In this document: piece after piece, positions 1 through 6,564 of the stretch
Layout of the letters: every line of letters begins with the position of its first letter
Numbering within the stretch: the stretch's first letter is position 1
Source of the DNA: an uncultured bacterium
Lineage (GTDB): Bacteria > Verrucomicrobiota > Lentisphaeria > Oligosphaerales > Oligosphaeraceae
Direction: 5' to 3'
DNA: 9,168 bases
Assembly (NCBI GenBank): GCA_900548225.1
Contig: URJM01000071.1
Coordinates: 1 to 9,168, forward strand
Translations under genes and position numbers: made by a program
The notes under the pieces: generated by a model
Databases searched by the model: none
What the model was told of the DNA's origin: nothing
Seen by the model: the letters and a program-made list of their open reading frames with translations, nothing else

Positions 1-985
1 CATCCGCACCGGCAAGAAGGTGGCCGTAATCGGCTCGGGGCCGGCGTCAATCACGGTGGCCGCCGACTGCGCGCGCGCCGGCCACAGCGTCACGGTCTTC
101 GAGGCATTCCACCGCCCGGGAGGAGTCCTCGTCTACGGAATCCCTGAATTCCGGCTTCCAAAGTCAATCGTCCAGACGGAAATCGACGGGCTCAGGAAAC
201 TCGGCGTCAAGATTGAGACGAACTACGTCGTTGGCCGCACCCGCAAGCTGAAGGACCTCATGGAGAAGGACGGCTTCGACGCCGTCTTCATCGGCACTGG
301 CGCCGGGCTTCCGAAGTTCATGGGAATCGAGGGGGAGAACCTCATCGGCGTCTTCAGCGCAAACGAATACCTCACCCGCGCAAATCTGATGAAGGCGCAT
401 CTCGAGGGCAAGGCGGACACGCCCTTCTGGCATGGGAAGAGGGTCGCCGTCCTGGGAGGCGGCAATGTCGCCATGGACGCAAGCCGCATGGCGCTTCGCC
501 TGGGCGCGGACACCGTCTACCTGGTTTACCGCCGTTCCGAGGTGGAGATGCCTGCGAGAATCGAGGAGGTCCACCACGCCAAGGAGGAGGGAGTCCAGTT
601 CCACACCCTTGAAAACGCAAAGCGCGTCCTTGGAGACGAAAAGGGGCGCGTCGTCGGACTGGAATGCCTCAAGTATGAACTTGGGGAGCCGGACGCGTCT
701 GGGCGCAGGCGCCCTGTCGAAATCCCCGGCAGCGAATTCACCCTGGATGTCGACACGGTCATCGTCGCAGTCGGAAATGACTCGAATCCCCTGATTTCCG
801 CCACCACCGAAGGGCTCGAGGTGAACAAGCGGGGGAACATCGTCGTCAATCCCGAGACCAACGAGACCTCAATCCCCGGAGTCTTCGCGGGTGGCGACAT
901 CGTCCTGGGAGCCGCGACTGTAATCCTGGCAATGGGTGAAGGCCGCCGCGCCGCCGCAGGCATCAATGCACGCCTCGCCAAATAG
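1..985 (+). CDS. GltD/NfnB-type NADPH-dependent glutamate synthase small subunit-like flavoprotein (5' truncated)
   Basis: The reading frame is open from base 2 and enters the window already inside the FAD-binding fold, so about 130-150 N-terminal residues (in full-length relatives a cysteine-rich Fe-S domain) are missing. A GTG at base 20 is an internal valine codon, not a start. Visible motifs are the first dinucleotide-binding loop VAVIGSGPAS, the family signature PGGVLVYGIPEFRLPK, a second nucleotide-binding loop GGGNVAMDASR, and the C-terminal FAD motif FAGGDIVLGAATVILAMGEG. In known relatives this subunit passes electrons between NADPH and a partner through FAD and Fe-S clusters, in glutamate synthesis (GltD) or in ferredoxin:NADP transhydrogenation (NfnB/SudA); the partner is not in the window. 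The first loop has Ser where many relatives have Gly (GSGPAG). Which subfamily it belongs to cannot be decided from this fragment. Confidence 0.9.
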   Translation, partial: IRTGKKVAVIGSGPASITVAADCARAGHSVTVFEAFHRPGGVLVYGIPEFRLPKSIVQTEIDGLRKLGVKIETNYVVGRTRKLKDLMEKDGFDAVFIGTGAGLPKFMGIEGENLIGVFSANEYLTRANLMKAHLEGKADTPFWHGKRVAVLGGGNVAMDASRMALRLGADTVYLVYRRSEVEMPARIEEVHHAKEEGVQFHTLENAKRVLGDEKGRVVGLECLKYELGEPDASGRRRPVEIPGSEFTLDVDTVIVAVGNDSNPLISATTEGLEVNKRGNIVVNPETNETSIPGVFAGGDIVLGAATVILAMGEGRRAAAGINARLAK

Positions 986-1010
986 CCCGCATTCCACGCG
1001 GACTCACTTG

Positions 1011-1037
1011 CACCAACAACACCAACACCAACCCAAC
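1011..1037 (+). other. C/A-only stretch after the gltD-like gene
   Basis: This 27-base stretch contains only C and A and is built from near-repeats of ACCAAC/ACACCAAC. It begins 25 bases after the stop codon of the flavoprotein gene. A C-rich, G-free, unstructured RNA segment resembles a Rho-utilisation (rut) site, but it could also be simple low-complexity leader sequence. The role is inference. Confidence 0.3.
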
Positions 1038-1039
1038 TG

Positions 1040-1067
1040 ATCCAGGCACGCAGGAACGCGCCTGGAT
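1040..1067 (+). promoter_or_regulatory. Hairpin upstream of the PQ-loop gene
   Basis: The arms ATCCAGGC (1040-1047) and GCCTGGAT (1060-1067) are perfectly complementary over 8 bp around a 12-base loop. The hairpin ends 9 bases before the ATG at 1077 and has no T-run after it, so it is not a classical intrinsic terminator. It could limit ribosome access, mark an mRNA end or processing site, or be neutral. Confidence 0.4.
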
Positions 1068-1076
1068 TCCAATCAA

Positions 1077-1379
1077 ATGGAACCCGCAAAAATCCTCGAG
1101 GCGATGATGCTGATCGTCTTCGGAGCCAGCTGGCCCGCCCAGATCATCAAGACCTGCCGCGTCAAGAATCCCCAGGGAAAGAGCTTTGTCTTCCTCTACA
1201 TGATAATATTCGGCTATGTCTGCGGCCTGGCGAGCAAATTCGTCGGCGGCACCTGGCGCGGGAACTGGGTGATCTACCTTTATATCCTCGACATCCTGAT
1301 GGTGTCGACCGACTGTTTCCTCTCGCACTACTACCAGGCCAGACTCCGCCGAATGGAAGCCGCCACGGAGAACAAATAG
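1077..1379 (+). CDS. Small PQ-loop / SemiSWEET-like membrane protein
   Basis: This 100-residue protein has three hydrophobic segments at about residues 5-24, 36-56 and 63-86 and a basic, polar C-terminal tail. The first segment ends in FGASWPAQIIKT, a variant of the PQ-loop signature (WPAQI in place of the usual xPQI), followed by the polar NPQGKS turn; this layout matches single-repeat, three-helix PQ-loop/SemiSWEET-like proteins. Characterised SemiSWEETs dimerise and carry sugars across the inner membrane, but many small PQ-loop proteins are uncharacterised, so a sugar-transport role here is only suggested. The ATG at 1077 is the only plausible start and gives a complete first helix. No Shine-Dalgarno sequence is visible before it. 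It lies 91 bases after the flavoprotein gene and 49 bases before the SGNH esterase gene on the same strand. Confidence 0.7.
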   Translation: MEPAKILEAMMLIVFGASWPAQIIKTCRVKNPQGKSFVFLYMIIFGYVCGLASKFVGGTWRGNWVIYLYILDILMVSTDCFLSHYYQARLRRMEAATENK

Positions 1380-1403
1380 CCGCCCCAGAATCCAGCAACA
1401 CAC

Positions 1404-1417
1404 GGCGTCAAGACGCC
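1404..1417 (+). promoter_or_regulatory. Short hairpin upstream of the SGNH hydrolase gene
   Basis: GGCGTC (1404-1409) and GACGCC (1412-1417) are fully complementary; a physical hairpin would use 5 bp with a CAAG tetraloop. It ends 11 bases before the ATG at 1429 and has no T-run after it. Its placement copies that of the hairpin ahead of the preceding gene. Confidence 0.3.
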
Positions 1418-1428
1418 TGACAGAACAA

Positions 1429-2562
1429 ATGGAAAAAGACATCAAGGTAATCGACCCGTACATGGCCTGGGCGCCCAAGGCCGAGGGCATCAAATGGCAC
1501 CTTCCCTACGAATCCCCAATGAAGGTCGTGGGATTTGCCTGGTTCGACCAAAACCACTCCTACCAGCGGTTGCCAACCCCAGACCCCAACTCAACCGTCA
1601 CACAGTTCCCAAACGGTGTCAGGACGACAATCCCGGTCGCAGGATGCGGCGCATACTACATGATGCTCCAGACTGCGGGAGGCCAGGTTCGGTTCCGCAC
1701 CGACAGCTCCAGCTTCTCCGTCCAGGCAACCCTGCATGAGACATACGGCATGGACCACATGGCCTTCTCCGGCAGCGCGGGATTCGACCTCTACCTCAAT
1801 TGCGACGGAACCTGGAAGTGCTTCGGCGTCACCAGATGGGACCACTCGAAGCTCAGCTTCGCCTCCACAATCGTCTTCGGCGTGGAGCGCAAGATGCGTG
1901 ATGTCATCATCAACTTCCCGCTCTACAACGGCGTTGACGCCCTGGAAATCGGGCTGGACGAAGATGCGAAGGTCGAACCGGCCACCCCATTCCCCTCCCC
2001 GAAGCCAATCGTCTGGTATGGCACCTCCATCCTGCAAGGCGGATGCGCCTGCCGTCCGGGAATGGCCTCCACAAACATCATCTCACGCATGGTTGACAGG
2101 GAAATCATCAACCTGGGATTCTCGGGCAACGGAAAGGGCGAACCGGAAATCGCAAATCTCATGGCGGAAATCGACGCGGGCGCATTCCTGATTGACTATG
2201 CCTGGAATGTGGACGAGCTGGCACTGGAGGCCACGCTGCCAGGAGTCCTGGACATCATACGCGGGAAACACCCAAATACGCCAATCGTCCTGGTCGGACC
2301 GACGCCAGGCGTGTGCGCGCTCCCGGAACTCCATTCGGATATCATCGCGCATAAAACCGACATCATGCGGAAGGAATGGATTAAGCGCACAAAGGCAGGA
2401 GACGGAAATATCTCGTTCTTCGATACGCTGAACGAAAAGGCACTCGGGAGTGACTTCTGGGAATGCGCCGTGGACGGAGTCCACCTCACCGACCTGGGAT
2501 TCTACCGATTCTCACAGGCTATATGCCCGCTCATCAAGGAAGTCCTGGGCAAGAACGCCTAG
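1429..2562 (+). CDS. SGNH/GDSL-family hydrolase with N-terminal GxDLY domain
   Basis: This 377-residue protein has the two-part layout of the GxDLY plus Lipase_GDSL_3 families. The N-terminal beta-rich half carries the naming motif GFDLY at residues 118-122. The C-terminal half has the SGNH blocks: WYGTSI with the likely nucleophile Ser200, NLGFSGNG at 228-235, IDYAWN with a likely oxyanion Asn260, and DGVHLTDLG with the likely Asp349/His352 pair. All expected catalytic residues are present. Such enzymes hydrolyse ester bonds, often acetyl or other acyl groups on carbohydrates, so deacylation of a glycan or oligosaccharide is the likely job; the substrate is not shown by the sequence. No signal peptide is visible, so it probably acts in the cytoplasm. 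It is complete, without frameshift. It follows the PQ-loop gene on the same strand and converges with the DUF4838 gene. Confidence 0.88.
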   Translation: MEKDIKVIDPYMAWAPKAEGIKWHLPYESPMKVVGFAWFDQNHSYQRLPTPDPNSTVTQFPNGVRTTIPVAGCGAYYMMLQTAGGQVRFRTDSSSFSVQATLHETYGMDHMAFSGSAGFDLYLNCDGTWKCFGVTRWDHSKLSFASTIVFGVERKMRDVIINFPLYNGVDALEIGLDEDAKVEPATPFPSPKPIVWYGTSILQGGCACRPGMASTNIISRMVDREIINLGFSGNGKGEPEIANLMAEIDAGAFLIDYAWNVDELALEATLPGVLDIIRGKHPNTPIVLVGPTPGVCALPELHSDIIAHKTDIMRKEWIKRTKAGDGNISFFDTLNEKALGSDFWECAVDGVHLTDLGFYRFSQAICPLIKEVLGKNA

Positions 2563-2575
2563 AGAAGGGAAGGTG

Positions 2576-2612
2576 CCGCCTCCGTTGAGACCACAGCCCT
2601 CGACGGAGGCGG
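2576..2612. terminator. Stem-loop between converging genes, likely bidirectional terminator
   Basis: The arms CCGCCTCCGTTGAG (2576-2589) and CTCGACGGAGGCGG (2599-2612) form a 14-bp stem with one G-T wobble on the + strand and a 9-base loop. It sits in the 72-bp gap between the ends of the SGNH hydrolase gene (+) and the DUF4838 gene (-). There is no T-run on either side, so it may act as a transcript 3'-end stabiliser, or be a dispersed palindromic repeat, rather than a classical Rho-independent terminator. Confidence 0.6.
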
Positions 2613-2634
2613 AAAGACACCCCGCTCTACGGCT

Positions 2635-5613
2635 CTACTCCGCGGGATTCTCCGTAATCTTCACCTGGTCGAACCAGACGGTGCCCGGGCATCGCCAGTT
2701 CCAGAGCCCCAGGAAGCACCTGACCATTCCCTCCTCGTCCGCATTGACGTCCCCCGTGGTGAATGTGAACTCCTGGCGGATCCACTCCGTGTCGGCCGTG
2801 ATGCGCTCCCGGGGCAGGGAGTACTCCCTTCCGCTGGCGTAGATATATGCGCCGACGCCCGCGCCGATGGGATCCGACACATCCTCGAGGGAAAGCCCCT
2901 GGATGCGGACATAGTAGCTAAGGGTGTATCGCGCATTCGCCTTGGCGCGGAATTCCTGGATGGCATTGCAACGCACGTCCGGAATGTTCCGGAGCCGCAG
3001 GGACGCGCCGGCAGTCATGAATACCTCGTGGTCCAGGCCGACGGCCTCCCGGGGCGTGCCGCCTTGTTCACTCCCAGCAAGAGACGGGGGAACGCCGCCT
3101 AGCGCGGCAGGACGGTGGTCGGGAGAGACCTGCTCGCTCCAGGTGCTCCACCCCACGGGATGGCCATTCACGACTCCCTCGGCAAAGTCGCCGTTCTTCA
3201 GCAGGTTCTCCGGCACGCTGCGGGTGATGGTGCCCCAGCGGCTGCTTTCCTTGAAGGTGCTGCCCTCGGAGGGACTCCACTGGTAGTCCTCGGTGATGCC
3301 GCCTGTCACACGGTGACGGCAGAAATTGACGGCCATGGGCTTGGAGAAGTCCACGCCGACGAAGGCGCTCTTTGGAATGACTCCCCTGGCACTCCAACGG
3401 TCGTCCCCGCGGCAGACTTCCAGGCGCATCCTGCTATCCCAGGAGAGTTCGGCGTCCCCGTCGTCCTCCCTGCTGTCCAGGATGGAGCCATTACCGTTGA
3501 AGACGATCTGGTAGAACTCCTTCCGGTTGTCCGTCGTCGCAATGAAGAACTCGAAGTCCGAGTCCTCCCAGCAATTGGTGTCCCGTTCCGTGGCGGGAAC
3601 CTTCGCCTGCATGGTCTCCATGTCGGGCTCCATGCACTCCACATCCAGGATGAGGTTCTCATCGTCCTCCGTAAGAATGACACGCGTGGGTGCCTCCACC
3701 TTTGCACCTTTGCAGGGACGCAGGAAGATGGCCTCGCCCAGGGCGGCGGACCATTTGGCAAAGCCCTGGACGCGCTCCAGGTGAGCGGCGCGGGCGGCGG
3801 CGATGGGCCCGTGGAACTCGCGCCGCATGAAGCGCACCCGCTCCAGGCAGCCAGGGTCGTCCAAGACGGCATCCTCAGCCCGCTCCAGAAGCGCCTCCAG
3901 GAAGGACATCCGCTCCGCACTGTAGATTTTCTCCCAGACGTAATTAATCGGTGGGATGACGGGGACGGGCCCCAGGCCGGTCTGCTTCACATTGGTCAGA
4001 ATCTCGCCGCACCAGAGGTCCTCCAGGGTATTGAAGTACTCCTCCATCATCGGGGCACCCTTGCCGTACATCGTGCGGAAGTATTTGTCCAGGAGAGCGT
4101 CCGTGTCAATGTCGTTGTTCCATGCGACATGCGCGAAGACATAGTCGTTCAGGTGGTTGAAGAGATAGAAATCCGATTCGCTCTCCAGCATCGCGCCACG
4201 GATATACTCCTTCACCATCTGGAAATACTTCCCGTTATGGCGGTGCATGGCGGCGGGAATGCCCACCATGGCGGCCTTGCTCATGGCCTTCCCGGGATAG
4301 GTCCAGATGTACACCTTCCTGCCAAGCTTCTCATTCCAGCGCTTCAGCAACGCAACCTCGTTCTCCCAGTCGCCGTGGTGCGCCTGCCCGGGAAGGGCAA
4401 CCATGACCTCGATATTGTCGGGAAGAGGACGGCGCGGCGGCTCGCGGCTGGGTGAATACGCCATCTGGGTGACAATGCCTGGAATGCCCTCGGATTCCAA
4501 ACGCTCGGCAATTTCCGCAGTGAAATCCCAAAGAACCTCGCTGATGGCGTCCGCAGCCGCCGCACGTTCCGGCTCAGGAACCCCGTCCTGGTAGAAACGC
4601 TCCCCGCGGGCAATCCCGGAACACTTTGGACAGCAGCAGAAATAGAGCCAGTCCTGGGGCATCACATTCACGTAATTCCGCGAAAAACCGTTTACAGCCC
4701 AGCGTTCCAACCCCCGTGACTGCGGAGGTTCCCCCTGGAGATATGCCTTGACATCCTGATAGATTATCTCGCGTAACTCCTTGTTAGAATAGCAAATATG
4801 ACCTGTGTGCTGAAGATTCGGCCTGTTGTAGCGCCCCCCGTCGGGCATGAGGGCGAAGAACTCCGGATTTGACTTTGCGAAACGCTCCACGAGATCATGG
4901 AAGACCAATCCGTGTCCGAAGGGGATGTTTGCCTGGTCCAGGCGAAGCGAGAGCGCCTGGCGTTTCAACGGCTGCACGCCCCTTGAGTCCAGCACGTCCA
5001 TTGCGCCTTTGCAGGGATAGCCGTACTCGTTTACCTCGATGTCCCGCATTGTGAAGTCAGGCGCCTCTACAATATCAAGGACTGGAGGCAGTTCCAATGC
5101 AGCGGACGGCGGCAGTGCCTCCGCCTGGGGATTCGGGAAGGCGAAGACGCATCCCGCGAAACGCTCCAGGAAGTCGTATGCGGCACTGACGCTCCCCCGG
5201 GGAAAGCGCATCTTCCAGAAATTCTTCTGGGGAATCTGCGCCGGGTCGTCCTTCCCGCAAAGGAAGAGGAGTTTTCCACTGCGCCGGATGTAGTAGCCCT
5301 CCGGGGGAAGCGCCTCAACGTCCAGTCCATTGGCCCTTGCCAATTCCCCCGCCCCCAGCACAATGGTGAAACGCCCACTCGGCGCCTCCACCACAGGAGG
5401 CTTCACGCCCAGGATGCGCTCCAAATACTCCTGGAAGACAGGCACAAGCCAATCGCGCACCAATGGTTCGGGACCGTCAGCCAAAAGCTCAATGTCATCG
5501 ATGGCCTCGGGCTCCCCCTCCAGTCGGACAGACCGCCACGGGTTGCCCGCAAAGAGCGCAACTGTCGCAAAAAGAAGCAGGTGGAGTGCTATAAGACGGA
5601 GGATGCCTTTCAT
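2635..5613 (-). CDS. Exported DUF4838-type protein with carbohydrate-binding-like modules
   Basis: This 992-residue protein starts with a signal peptide (residues 1-22, KGILRLIALHLLLFATVALFA then GNPW), so it is exported. Residues ~45-190 resemble the alpha-glucuronidase/GH20-type N-terminal domain, including GSVSAAYDFLERFAGC. Residues ~195-560 form the DUF4838 region, with its typical cysteine cluster at Cys326, Cys327, Cys328 and Cys331 (WLYFCCCPKC). Residues ~625-795 look like a CBM9-type/DOMON-like module (DSDFEFFIATTDNRKEFYQI, NFCRHRV, EDYQWSP). Residues ~803-990 look like a CBM4/9-type jelly roll (NLLKNGDF, WFDQVKI). The catalytic activity of DUF4838 proteins is not established to my knowledge; a glycoside hydrolase-like role is inferred. 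The start is supported by AAGGA six bases before the ATG. The last module contains an odd insert at residues 834-855. The gene follows the kinase gene by 24 bases, suggesting co-transcription. Confidence 0.85.
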   Translation of the reverse strand: MKGILRLIALHLLLFATVALFAGNPWRSVRLEGEPEAIDDIELLADGPEPLVRDWLVPVFQEYLERILGVKPPVVEAPSGRFTIVLGAGELARANGLDVEALPPEGYYIRRSGKLLFLCGKDDPAQIPQKNFWKMRFPRGSVSAAYDFLERFAGCVFAFPNPQAEALPPSAALELPPVLDIVEAPDFTMRDIEVNEYGYPCKGAMDVLDSRGVQPLKRQALSLRLDQANIPFGHGLVFHDLVERFAKSNPEFFALMPDGGRYNRPNLQHTGHICYSNKELREIIYQDVKAYLQGEPPQSRGLERWAVNGFSRNYVNVMPQDWLYFCCCPKCSGIARGERFYQDGVPEPERAAAADAISEVLWDFTAEIAERLESEGIPGIVTQMAYSPSREPPRRPLPDNIEVMVALPGQAHHGDWENEVALLKRWNEKLGRKVYIWTYPGKAMSKAAMVGIPAAMHRHNGKYFQMVKEYIRGAMLESESDFYLFNHLNDYVFAHVAWNNDIDTDALLDKYFRTMYGKGAPMMEEYFNTLEDLWCGEILTNVKQTGLGPVPVIPPINYVWEKIYSAERMSFLEALLERAEDAVLDDPGCLERVRFMRREFHGPIAAARAAHLERVQGFAKWSAALGEAIFLRPCKGAKVEAPTRVILTEDDENLILDVECMEPDMETMQAKVPATERDTNCWEDSDFEFFIATTDNRKEFYQIVFNGNGSILDSREDDGDAELSWDSRMRLEVCRGDDRWSARGVIPKSAFVGVDFSKPMAVNFCRHRVTGGITEDYQWSPSEGSTFKESSRWGTITRSVPENLLKNGDFAEGVVNGHPVGWSTWSEQVSPDHRPAALGGVPPSLAGSEQGGTPREAVGLDHEVFMTAGASLRLRNIPDVRCNAIQEFRAKANARYTLSYYVRIQGLSLEDVSDPIGAGVGAYIYASGREYSLPRERITADTEWIRQEFTFTTGDVNADEEGMVRCFLGLWNWRCPGTVWFDQVKITENPAE
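3049..3114 (-). repeat. Candidate in-frame inserted palindromic repeat within the DUF4838 gene
   Basis: This stretch encodes residues 834-855 of the DUF4838 protein, a Pro/Gly/Ser-rich run (RPAALGGVPPSLAG, then SEQGGTPRE at its end) inside an otherwise ordinary beta-sandwich module, between WSTWSEQ and LDHEVF, where a compact domain would have a short loop. The DNA carries overlapping dyads: GCCGC/GCGGC at 3094-3098/3104-3108, GGCGT/ACGCC at 3053-3057/3092-3096, and CCCGGG at 3048-3053. Such features fit a small mobile palindromic element that inserts in frame. No second copy was seen in this window, so the repeat status is inference. Confidence 0.45.
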
Positions 5614-5637
5614 CTGTTTTCCTTGTGAAACAATGTC

Positions 5638-6291
5638 CTATGCATGACGGCGGTATTTTTCAGGCAGGAAGCTGTCGAATCTCCGGTGTTGCGCGGCGCG
5701 GTATTCTGCCGTGAGGGGTTTCCTGGCAGGGTAGAGCCGTTCCCCGTCAATCAGCGTTATCTCCCCGTCATCGCAGTAGAAGAAGTGTTCGGGCTTGCAG
5801 TCCTTTCGCCAGTCCAGCTGTGCGTCCTGGAGTCGGTCCAGCGTTGCCCGTGCCTTTAACAGCGCCTCCTGCTTTTGCCCCTCGGGGACGGAGGGGTCGC
5901 AGACCAATTCGTCAACGGGCCGCCCAGGCACGGCGAGTTCAATCATGGCGCCCTTGTAGGGCAGCAACCACCGGCAGTGCCGCGTATGGGCGATGATTTC
6001 GGGAATGCGGAAGCCCAGGCGCCGTGCATTCAACAGAAGGCGTGTCTCCCGTTCGGTATTGGTTTCAGGCGCCTGGAAGCGTATCAGCCTGCGCAGAATC
6101 GGGGCGGGGCTGGTGTAGAAGTCCTTCTTCAGGAAGAATACCCTGCCGTTTGGCAATGTGCCCTTCCAGGTGGCGGCGCGGTTGTGGCGGCTGAGGCAAT
6201 GCTCGTTCTCGAAGGCCAGGACGGCCTCCACCGTGTCCAGCTGCGCCTCACGCAACTGGTCTCTCCAAGCTGGGTCAATGATGAGTTCCAT
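5638..6291 (-). CDS. WaaP/InaA-like lipopolysaccharide kinase family protein
   Basis: This 217-residue protein has a shortened protein-kinase-like fold typical of the Kdo/WaaP/InaA family. A beta-strand lysine pair is seen in VFFLKKDF (Lys55/Lys56), a helix-C-type glutamate in RETRLLL (Glu82), a catalytic-loop-like segment DWRKDCKPEHFF (Asp164, His169), and a metal-binding, DFG-like segment LIDGERL (Asp182). No signal peptide or membrane segment is present, so it acts in the cytoplasm or at the inner face of the membrane. Known family members phosphorylate heptose or Kdo in the lipopolysaccharide core, or act as related small-molecule kinases; the substrate here is unknown. It is the first gene of a leftward pair with the DUF4838 gene, 24 bases apart. 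The ATG at 6291 has only a weak AGG-type ribosome-binding site (CCAGGTAACC). A minor caveat is that it could be a divergent aminoglycoside-phosphotransferase-like kinase. Confidence 0.78.
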   Translation of the reverse strand: MELIIDPAWRDQLREAQLDTVEAVLAFENEHCLSRHNRAATWKGTLPNGRVFFLKKDFYTSPAPILRRLIRFQAPETNTERETRLLLNARRLGFRIPEIIAHTRHCRWLLPYKGAMIELAVPGRPVDELVCDPSVPEGQKQEALLKARATLDRLQDAQLDWRKDCKPEHFFYCDDGEITLIDGERLYPARKPLTAEYRAAQHRRFDSFLPEKYRRHA

Positions 6292-6448
6292 GGTTACCTG
6301 GTGTTCCTGTTATTTCCGTGGCATTTTTCTGGGCAATATAAGCCATTCCGAAGGCTTTTAGGCAGGAAATCAACCTGAAAAGCAGTTTTCCCCAGTAACA
6401 CGCGTATCCTACAGAAGTAAACGCAAAAAAAAAGCGCGCAAAAAAACA

Positions 6449-6463
6449 TTCCAAATTTTGGAA
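6449..6463. promoter_or_regulatory. Perfect 7-1-7 palindrome, candidate operator
   Basis: TTCCAAA (6449-6455) and TTTGGAA (6457-6463) are perfect inverted repeats around a single T. The palindrome ends 7 bases before the -35 element of the pseudopilin promoter, a position suited to an activator or a repressor dimer. The binding protein is unknown and no regulator gene is in the window. Confidence 0.5.
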
Positions 6464-6470
6464 ATCATAC

Positions 6471-6498
6471 TTGATATTGGTCGTTTTTCTCTGATAAT
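6471..6498 (+). promoter_or_regulatory. Sigma70-type promoter of the pseudopilin gene
   Basis: TTGATA (6471-6476) and GATAAT (6493-6498) are separated by 16 bases, each one mismatch from the sigma70 consensus. Transcription would begin near 6505, giving a leader of about 60 bases before the ATG at 6565. The A-tracts upstream could add curvature or an UP-like contact, though they lie somewhat further out than the usual position. Confidence 0.6.
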
Positions 6499-6564
6499 GC
6501 AGTTGAGACGCATCATTCGCCTCACCTTTCGGACATATTTCAACCACTACAAAAACAAGGCATT

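Larger units (their letters stand above)
6292..6564. promoter_or_regulatory. Divergent AT-rich intergenic control region
   Basis: This 273-bp gap separates the leftward kinase gene from the rightward pseudopilin gene and is clearly richer in A and T than the flanking genes. It contains two A-tracts (A9 at 6425-6433 and A7 at 6440-6446, separated by GCGCGC), a 7-1-7 palindrome, and a good rightward promoter, each described separately. A possible leftward -10 (TATATT on the - strand, about 6336-6341) lies 45-50 bases ahead of the kinase start, but no convincing -35 partner was seen. An open frame of 90 codons crosses it on the - strand but has no family features. Confidence 0.6.

Noticed and set aside
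20..22. GTG as the start of the flavoprotein gene
   Set aside because: The frame is open upstream to the window edge and residues IRTGKK before it match the usual lead-in to the first nucleotide-binding loop; this codon is an internal Val.
526..1089. 187-codon open frame on the - strand over the flavoprotein gene
   Set aside because: The product is Ser/Arg/Pro-rich low-complexity sequence with no motif, and the + strand frame has unmistakable flavoprotein motifs.
1494..2191. Possible frameshift or split of the SGNH hydrolase gene, suggested by other + strand frames
   Set aside because: The main frame from 1429 to 2562 is continuous and contains every SGNH block in order, so no break exists.
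3115..4455. 446-codon open frame on the + strand opposite the DUF4838 gene
   Set aside because: It is an antisense shadow of a GC-biased gene. The product is rich in His, Gly, Leu and Val with no domain, signal or family motif, while the - strand product is a clean multi-domain protein.
6275..6547. 90-codon open frame on the - strand in the intergenic region
   Set aside because: It has no ribosome-binding site or family features, overlaps the kinase start, and covers the A-tracts, palindrome and promoter.
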